64,000 nt of DNA from Paenalcaligenes sp021793095 (GTDB lineage Bacteria > Pseudomonadota > Gammaproteobacteria > Burkholderiales > Burkholderiaceae_B), in NCBI GenBank assembly GCA_027317645.1, contig DAHVQS010000002.1, positions 40,847 to 104,846 on the forward strand. The letters are read 5' to 3'. The notes below the pieces were generated by a model, which was given only the letters and a program-made list of their open reading frames with translations, was not told where the DNA came from and made no database searches. Below are positions 58,408 to 64,000 of this stretch, in pieces. The position numbers and the translations under genes are program-made. Positions within the stretch are counted from its first letter, which is position 1, and each line of letters begins with the position of its first letter.

Positions 58408-60033
58408 ATGTTCCGGCTGCCCCGTACATCTTTACTTAGCCCAGGCATGAGGCATCTCACTGCCCTACTCTCATTGACCGCTTTGCTGGGCGGCTGCAGC
58501 CTGCCCAAAAAAACTGATGTTTCTGAATCTTTTGTACTTGAGGCTCAGGAAACTAAAAACACCCACCTCAGCGAGGCAACCCAACCGCTCGTCGCCGCAC
58601 ATCAAGGGCTCAGCGGTATTTATGCCCTATCCGATGCTCATGACGCTTTTGCCGTGCGCGCACTGTTGGCACAATCAGCTGAAAAAACACTTGATATTCA
58701 ATACTACATCTGGCGCGGGGATACGGCAGGCTATTATTTACTTAAGAGCTTAAAAGAAGCTGCGGATCGTGGCGTCAGAGTGCGTTTGCTCTTGGATGAT
58801 AACGGCACGCGCAACCTAGATCACGTCCTTTATAGTCTTAGTCAGCATCCCAATATAGAGGTACGCCTATTTAATCCATTTGTTATTCGGCGCCCCAAAG
58901 GTATTGGTTTCTTTTTTGATTTTGAGCGTCTTAACAGGCGCATGCACAACAAATCCTTTACGGCGGATAATACCGTTACCATTGTGGGCGGACGCAATAT
59001 TGGTGATGAGTATTTCGGCGGCACAGAGGCGATTTCTTTTATGGACCTAGATGTACTTGCTCTAGGAGAAGTCGTTCCCGAGGTTTCAAATGATTTTGAC
59101 CTGTATTGGAATAATGAATCAGCCTATCCAATTGAATTATTACTTAACGAGGGCAACCTCGTGTCCGCAAACGAAGATCAAGCATTAGGCTATGCATTAG
59201 ATTTTGATACGCTGCTAGAAAAAAACGAAAAGAGGCATCAGCAGTTTATAAAAATTACCCAAGAGTCCCAACTTATTGATGAGCTCTTATCTGGCACACT
59301 TGAGCTTCAATGGGTAAAAACAGAGATGGTCAGCGATGATCCCGATAAAGCACGGGGTCTGGCCTCTAAAGAGCAACATCTTTCCTATCAGCTCCACCAC
59401 GCTATTGGCACTCCAGAGCATTCGGTGGATTTGATTTCTCCTTATTTTGTGCCCACAGATACAGGGGTAACGGGTTTTGGTGCGCTCATTACCCAGGATA
59501 AAGTACGTGTCCGTGTCCTGACCAATTCCTATGATGCGACTGATGTCGCCATTGTTCATGCTGGCTATATGAAACATAGGAAAAACCTGCTGCGCGCGGG
59601 GGTTGAGTTATTTGAACTCAAAAAGACCATCCAAGATGATGCTCCCTTGCCGCGCCGTATTAAACGCAGGATACGCAAACCTATTGGTATTGCAGGATCT
59701 AGCTTACATGCAAAAACATTTGCTGTGGATGGCAAGCGTTTATTTGTCGGATCATTTAATTTTGATCCTCGCTCAGCATTACTCAATACTGAGCTAGGCT
59801 TCGTGATCCATAGCCCCAAATTAGCGGCACAAGTGTCGCAATTATTCGAGGAAGACATACCACTACTGAGCTATCAGGTGGTACTCACCCCCGATGGAAA
59901 ATTACGCTGGATTGAACGCTATCCCGATGATAAAACCCAGTATAAACGCCATGAAACTGAACCAAATACTACGTTAGTAGAGCGTTTTTGGTTGGGTTTT
60001 TTATCGCGTCTACCCATCGAATGGATGCTCTAA
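58408..60033 (+). CDS. clsC: Phospholipase D family cardiolipin synthase (ClsC-like)
   Basis: 541 residues, with two HKD motifs: HNKSFTADN (about 191-199) and HAKTFAVDG (about 435-443), each followed by the GGRNIGDEYF and GSFNFDPRSALLNTELG sequences. This pair is typical of ClsC/YmdC-like enzymes that make cardiolipin from phosphatidylglycerol and phosphatidylethanolamine. The N-terminus is a signal with a possible lipobox LGGC (about residue 30), suggesting a lipoprotein, where ClsC of E. coli is also periplasm-facing. The end FLSRLPIEWML is the ClsC-type C-terminus. Confidence 0.9.
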   Translation: MFRLPRTSLLSPGMRHLTALLSLTALLGGCSLPKKTDVSESFVLEAQETKNTHLSEATQPLVAAHQGLSGIYALSDAHDAFAVRALLAQSAEKTLDIQYYIWRGDTAGYYLLKSLKEAADRGVRVRLLLDDNGTRNLDHVLYSLSQHPNIEVRLFNPFVIRRPKGIGFFFDFERLNRRMHNKSFTADNTVTIVGGRNIGDEYFGGTEAISFMDLDVLALGEVVPEVSNDFDLYWNNESAYPIELLLNEGNLVSANEDQALGYALDFDTLLEKNEKRHQQFIKITQESQLIDELLSGTLELQWVKTEMVSDDPDKARGLASKEQHLSYQLHHAIGTPEHSVDLISPYFVPTDTGVTGFGALITQDKVRVRVLTNSYDATDVAIVHAGYMKHRKNLLRAGVELFELKKTIQDDAPLPRRIKRRIRKPIGIAGSSLHAKTFAVDGKRLFVGSFNFDPRSALLNTELGFVIHSPKLAAQVSQLFEEDIPLLSYQVVLTPDGKLRWIERYPDDKTQYKRHETEPNTTLVERFWLGFLSRLPIEWML

Positions 60034-60051
60034 AAATAAATATGCCCAACC

Positions 60052-61230
60052 TTATATTTTGACATTGCGCCCCGCGGCCAAACCAAACACTAGCATTAGA
60101 GTAGCAACGACCAAACAAAACACGAGCATCGGTACCCAACTTTGACTCCAATCATAGAAAGCCCCCATGAGCGAAGGTCCGGTCGCTGCCAGTAAATAGC
60201 CTACAAACTGGGCCATCCCGGCCAAAGAGGCTGCCTGAGCGGTGCTGTTTACCCGCATTCCAAAAAAGGATAAGGCCAACACAAACACTGCCCCGCTGCC
60301 TAAACCTAATAGCAACGACCAGAGCAATGCCAAACCAGGCAGCCACAGCAGTCCTAACAAACTAATAAAAATAGGTAGAACCGCACATACCACTGCAGGT
60401 CTTTGGTCAGAAAAATGCCGCACCACAGGCAAGATGAGTAAACCCGCCACAGCAGAAGCCAACTGCATTAATCCATGCATGTTGGCAGCGGCGGTTGCAC
60501 CAAAGCCTAAGGAAGTTAATAAAGAGGGTAACCAACTGACGAAAATATAGTAAAACAGAGAATTACAGCCTAAAAAGAAAGTCACTTGCCAAGCAATAGA
60601 GCTACGCCACAGCGGCGTACGCTGTTGGTTTGCCGTATGATTGTGGCGACGCGGCCCTTTGCGGATTTGGGGCAACCATACCAGCCAACTCACGATAATC
60701 ATCAGTGATACGCTGAATAGTGAGGTGCGCCAGCTCCAGGGCGTATATTCTGTTAATGGAATGGCCAGTGCAGAAACAATAGCCGCTGACACCCCCATCA
60801 TGAGTGAATAAATAGCGGTTAAAAATGCGATGCGTTGAGGGAAATAGCCCTTTATCAGACTGGGCACCAACACATTGCCCAACGCAATGCCAACAGCAAT
60901 TAAATTGTTGCCCGCATATAGGGAAAAAATAGAGGGATATATGCGCCAAAACACCCCAATAACCATTGCACTGAGGGCCAAAAACAAAGCTCGTTCTAAA
61001 CCAACCGCCCTTGCCAACGGAGCCGCAACCAAAGAAAATAATGCGAATACCAATAATGGGCTTGAGGTGAGTAAACCTGCTTGAGCAGCACTTAGATTAA
61101 AACTTTGCTGGATGCTTTCAATCACTGGTGCGACACCAGTCACTGGCGCACGTAAATTAGCAGCAATACATATAATGCCAATAACCAGCCACTCTGGGCG
61201 GCGAAAATAGCTTTTTCTTTTGACCGTCAT
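60052..61230 (-). CDS. CynX/NimT family MFS transporter
   Basis: 392 residues with 12 membrane helices. The family hallmarks are NLRAPVTGVAPVIESIQQSFNLSAAQAGLLTSSPLLVFA, typical of cyanate/2-nitroimidazole transporters, plus FFLGCNSLFYYIFVSWLP. No cynS or cynT nearby, so cyanate transport is not supported by context. It is convergent with the PLD gene and divergent from the hydroxypyruvate isomerase gene, 94 bp away. Confidence 0.9.
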   Translation of the reverse strand: MTVKRKSYFRRPEWLVIGIICIAANLRAPVTGVAPVIESIQQSFNLSAAQAGLLTSSPLLVFALFSLVAAPLARAVGLERALFLALSAMVIGVFWRIYPSIFSLYAGNNLIAVGIALGNVLVPSLIKGYFPQRIAFLTAIYSLMMGVSAAIVSALAIPLTEYTPWSWRTSLFSVSLMIIVSWLVWLPQIRKGPRRHNHTANQQRTPLWRSSIAWQVTFFLGCNSLFYYIFVSWLPSLLTSLGFGATAAANMHGLMQLASAVAGLLILPVVRHFSDQRPAVVCAVLPIFISLLGLLWLPGLALLWSLLLGLGSGAVFVLALSFFGMRVNSTAQAASLAGMAQFVGYLLAATGPSLMGAFYDWSQSWVPMLVFCLVVATLMLVFGLAAGRNVKI

Positions 61231-61324
61231 AAATAATCACATTAATACTTTAGTAATGCCCCGACTCGGTGAATACCGCGCATAAAAATCGCGATAGCCA
61301 CCCTCTTTTTGTAAAGGATAAATC

Positions 61325-62110
61325 ATGCAATTTGCAGCTAATCTCAGTACGCTTTTTTCGGCCCAAACACCCTTTGAAGAACGCTGCCGTGCCGTGGCAA
61401 AACAACAATTTAAAGCAGTAGAAATTCTTTTCCCCTACGCCGCGCCCATTGAATCGTATGTACATCCCCTACAACAACATGGGCTAGAAGCAATATTAAT
61501 CAATACACCCAATGAAGCGGGTGAATTTGGATATGCCGCACTCCCTGGTAAAGAGCAGGCATTCCAGTCAGCCTTTGATATTGCATTAGAGGTGGGCCAA
61601 GCTCTGGGCGTCAAAGCCATCCATGTCATGGGCGGCAACCTAACCACGGGCACCACAAAAGGATGGGAAAAAACCTTATACAATAATATGAGCAAGGCAT
61701 TAAGGCAAGTGCAGGGCACCGGAATTATGTTGCAATTAGAAGCCCTAAACCGGATCGATGTCCCTCAATATGCCTATTCGGATCCCTTGGAGCTATTACC
61801 CATTATTAAAGAATTAGATCACCCCCAAGTCGGACTACAATTTGATTTCTACCATACTCTGATGCAAGGCTATGATCTGCTGAAAACTCTGGAGCAGTGC
61901 CTACCCTACATCAGTCACGTGCAAATTGCCTGCCCATCGGGTCGGCACGAGCCCGATTTTAGTCAATATCCGGTGCTCTTAGAGGGGTTAAATTTTTTGG
62001 CAGATGTCGGGTATCAGGGCTGGGTAGGTCTAGAGTACTCGCCGCAAGGAACATTTGAGGAGAGTCTGGGTTTTCTACAATCGTTTACAAAACAATCCAC
62101 CACCCGCTAA
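61325..62110 (+). CDS. hyi: Hydroxypyruvate isomerase family protein
   Basis: 261 residues of the AP-endonuclease-2-like TIM barrel. Starts with MQFAANLSTLFSAQTPFEERCRAVAKQQFKAVEILFPY; metal-binding Glu residues lie in LQLEALNRIDVP and GLEYSPQGTFEESL, with QFDFYHTLMQG and SHVQIACPSGRHEPDF. Family members isomerise hydroxypyruvate to tartronate semialdehyde, or 2-oxotetronate in OtnI. No glyoxylate carboligase or tartronate-semialdehyde reductase gene is nearby. 42 bp to the next gene. Confidence 0.9.
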   Translation: MQFAANLSTLFSAQTPFEERCRAVAKQQFKAVEILFPYAAPIESYVHPLQQHGLEAILINTPNEAGEFGYAALPGKEQAFQSAFDIALEVGQALGVKAIHVMGGNLTTGTTKGWEKTLYNNMSKALRQVQGTGIMLQLEALNRIDVPQYAYSDPLELLPIIKELDHPQVGLQFDFYHTLMQGYDLLKTLEQCLPYISHVQIACPSGRHEPDFSQYPVLLEGLNFLADVGYQGWVGLEYSPQGTFEESLGFLQSFTKQSTTR

Positions 62111-62152
62111 GCGTTCCTTTTTATATGATATTTATTCAAAATTGAGGTTTAT

Positions 62153-62521
62153 ATGTCTGACAACAATGTTTCCTCTGCTGCTAAGCCTCAACCAGTGATT
62201 GCTGGCTATCACTCCCATGTGTACTTTGATGCCCACACTTTTGAGCAGGCCGAATCACTATGCAAGGCAGCGGCGGCACAATTTCCTGAGTTGATCATGG
62301 GACGCATGCATCAGCGCCCTGTTGGACCACATCCTGATTGGAGCTGTCAGCTTTCTTATCCTCGTGATTTACTCAATGATGTCCTGCCATGGCTGGCGGT
62401 CCACCGAGATGGACTCGTCATCTTTACCCATCCACTGAGTGGCGATGACTTGCGCGATCATAGGGACTATGCCATCTGGATGGGGGCAGTACGGCCATTG
62501 GATTTGACTATTTTCAAATGA
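62153..62521 (+). CDS. DOPA 4,5-dioxygenase family protein
   Basis: 122 residues. The small DOPA-dioxygenase-like domain has GYHSHVYFDAHTFEQAESLCKAAAAQFP near the start and HQRPVGPHPDWSCQLSY and LVIFTHPLSGDDLRDHRDYAIWMG after it. The conserved His residues (HSH, HPDW, THPL) form the metal site. Extradiol ring-cleaving is inferred from fungal and plant relatives. Its 3' end overlaps the convergent flavoprotein gene by 8 bp. Confidence 0.88.
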   Translation: MSDNNVSSAAKPQPVIAGYHSHVYFDAHTFEQAESLCKAAAAQFPELIMGRMHQRPVGPHPDWSCQLSYPRDLLNDVLPWLAVHRDGLVIFTHPLSGDDLRDHRDYAIWMGAVRPLDLTIFK

Positions 62522-63935
62522 TTGGCAGCGGCGCTAATCCCAACGGATACGGGCTGGGGGCCATTCGACGGACAATATCTTGTAGCGCCGATTGAATCAT
62601 TTCCTCTACAACCGGGTGGTAATAAGTCGCCTGCAATAATTGGTGTGCAGTCATTTCTTGCTCTAATGCCAGCGCAAGCATTTGCCCCAAATGCTCGGCA
62701 CGGGGGCCTACCATGCTAGCGCCGAGCAATTTACCAGTGTCTTTTTGTGCGTATATGCGCAACAACCCATCGGCATCGCTCAAAATACGGCTGCGTCCAT
62801 TCGCGCGGCTGCGGGCCTGGCCAATTAAAAGGTTATCTTTATCCAGAGCGCCAAATAGAGCCCCAACTGAAATAATATCTGGCTGAGTAAAGGCAATGGC
62901 GAGTGGGGTTTTACGTGCAAACTTTTGTGGTGTGCGTTGTACCGCATTAAAACCTGCCATCGCCCCTTCTGCCGCCGCCTCATGCATCAGGGTGCGCTCG
63001 CTGTTGGCATCCCCCGCAATAAACACAGGCCAATCACCCACTTGTAAAGTGTTTCTGTCGTAACTTAACTGACCTTGGGCATTGAGTTCAAAGCCTGCTT
63101 TAGCGAGATCGAGTTGATCCAGATTAGAACGTCGGCCTAAAGCAACCAACACTTTGTCTACAGCGATGCTGGCCTCTTTAGTTTTGAGGTTGACCCCCTG
63201 CTCCGTCGACTCTAGCTCTGCTGGAGCACCTAAATACATGGGGAACTCTTTGCCCAGGGTTTCCATGGCCGCCGCTGCGACCTCAGGATCTTTAATTCCT
63301 CCAATCGCGTCGGCCATATCAGCGCCCACCACTTCGACTCCCAATCGGGCCATGGTAAGCCCCATTTCCAGTCCAATAGCACCTAAGCCAAGCACTCCTA
63401 GGCGCTCTGGTAGTGTGTCTAGTTCAAATAGATCATCGGTAGTTAAGATGTATTCACTAAAAGGAGATAAGAAATCTGGGACGATAGGACGCGACCCTGC
63501 CGCAATAACCACTGACTGCGCCTCGACGTATTGCTCGCCTTGATCCGTGGTGACTGCAAGCAGATTGGGCTTCAAGAAATGGGCCCTGCCCATTAACAAA
63601 TGATCCCCAGCTAATTGACGGGCGCTTTCTGCCGCGCCTGATGCAAAGTCATCGCGTAAATCACGCACCTTGGCCCAAGCAGCCTGACGATCAATTTTTA
63701 AATTTTCTGTGCCTTGAATGCCGTATTTGGCTTGCTCATTACGCACTGCCCACAGTTCAGCAGCATGTAGCGCCGCTTTAGAGGGCATGCAACCAACACG
63801 TGCACAAGTCGTACCCAGTGGGCCGTGGTCAATTAAAACAAAACTCTTTTTAGCGCGCTTGACCTCTCTTAACGCATACAAACCCGCCGTTCCAGCACCA
63901 ATAATGGCAACATCTACGTTTTGCGTGATCGACAT
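62514..63935 (-). CDS. lpd: Dihydrolipoyl dehydrogenase-like pyridine nucleotide disulfide oxidoreductase
   Basis: 473 residues. FAD loop IIGAGTAGLYALREV, redox disulfide CARVGC (in place of the usual CLNVGC), NAD loop VLGLGAIGLEMG and the C-terminal dimerisation domain with the catalytic His-Glu in YYHPVVEEMI. The end lacks the longer tail of mercuric reductase. It is not next to 2-oxoacid dehydrogenase genes, and the diverged active site means it could instead be a stand-alone quinone, metal or lipoamide reductase. Start ATG 63935; the promoter would lie in the last 65 bp. Confidence 0.85.
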   Translation of the reverse strand: MSITQNVDVAIIGAGTAGLYALREVKRAKKSFVLIDHGPLGTTCARVGCMPSKAALHAAELWAVRNEQAKYGIQGTENLKIDRQAAWAKVRDLRDDFASGAAESARQLAGDHLLMGRAHFLKPNLLAVTTDQGEQYVEAQSVVIAAGSRPIVPDFLSPFSEYILTTDDLFELDTLPERLGVLGLGAIGLEMGLTMARLGVEVVGADMADAIGGIKDPEVAAAAMETLGKEFPMYLGAPAELESTEQGVNLKTKEASIAVDKVLVALGRRSNLDQLDLAKAGFELNAQGQLSYDRNTLQVGDWPVFIAGDANSERTLMHEAAAEGAMAGFNAVQRTPQKFARKTPLAIAFTQPDIISVGALFGALDKDNLLIGQARSRANGRSRILSDADGLLRIYAQKDTGKLLGASMVGPRAEHLGQMLALALEQEMTAHQLLQATYYHPVVEEMIQSALQDIVRRMAPSPYPLGLAPLPII

Positions 63936-64000
63936 ACCAGCCCCCTGCTTAGAATTACATAATCTGTGTCGTCCGCCGTAATCTGAACATCATCAGTATA

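Overview
The window reads as one continuous chromosomal segment of a betaproteobacterium of the Burkholderiales, most likely an Alcaligenaceae member with modest GC content. This rests on gene order and family content: cytochrome b561 followed by two YceI proteins, ridA-recG-oxyR-dps, yicC next to rph-rdgB-hemW, and ubiUVT. The genus is not identifiable from the sequence alone. No rRNA, CRISPR array, insertion sequence or prophage was seen. The only mobile-DNA-like genes are a tyrosine recombinase and a divergent KfrA-like DNA-binding protein at the left edge.

Left part (1-22.6 kb). The recombinase/KfrA pair shares a control region with a perfect 12-bp inverted repeat. It is followed by cybB-yceI-yceI, arsC, a nu-class glutathione transferase, a DUF3298 lipoprotein, an orphan LivK-type binding protein, and dps-oxyR-recG-ridA on the minus strand. 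Next comes a tightly packed minus-strand operon: TPR/beta-barrel outer-membrane protein, periplasmic FecR-domain protein, CHASE2 adenylate cyclase, and an MscS channel with a C-terminal cyclic-nucleotide-binding domain. A cAMP phosphodiesterase (cpdA) is divergent from it. Together these encode an apparently complete local cAMP circuit: envelope sensing, synthesis, a gated channel as effector, and hydrolysis. fpr, and hppD divergent from a TetR regulator, follow.

Middle part (22.6-45.9 kb). glnA, hemW, rdgB, rph and yicC are followed by a methionine block (metE, metR, metF) with MetR-type palindromes. mgtE is preceded by an approximately 350-nt leader. It carries a 17-codon ORF with a good ribosome binding site whose stop lies inside a long hairpin; a second copy of the hairpin arm allows a mutually exclusive fold. 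The acidic/proline-containing peptide start recalls the MgtL leader of Salmonella mgtA. Then a TPP riboswitch on the minus strand controls a two-gene operon of a short-chain dehydrogenase and an NtaA/DszA-type flavin monooxygenase, with an intrinsic terminator that also contains the Shine-Dalgarno sequence. A small FlhE-like gene, a MotA/PomA-like gene and a MotB-like gene form an orphan stator operon. pbpG, a TANGO2-like gene, ktrAB, a DEDDh exonuclease and a DUF445 gene follow, ending in tRNA-Pro(GGG).

Right part (45.9-64 kb). Methyltransferase-like membrane protein, pirin, ubiUVT (oxygen-independent ubiquinone hydroxylation) with an FNR-type box, an SLC13 permease with RCK_C domains, an anchored DNA/RNA nuclease, catalase with an OxyR-type site, a carboxymuconolactone-decarboxylase-like protein, PsiE, two MFS transporters, a DUF3108 protein, a phospholipase-D-type cardiolipin synthase, hydroxypyruvate isomerase, a DOPA-dioxygenase-like protein and a dihydrolipoyl-dehydrogenase-like flavoprotein.

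Oxidative-stress genes (oxyR, dps, katA, fpr, ridA) recur across the window, and several control elements found here fit regulators encoded here (OxyR for katA, MetR for metE and metF).
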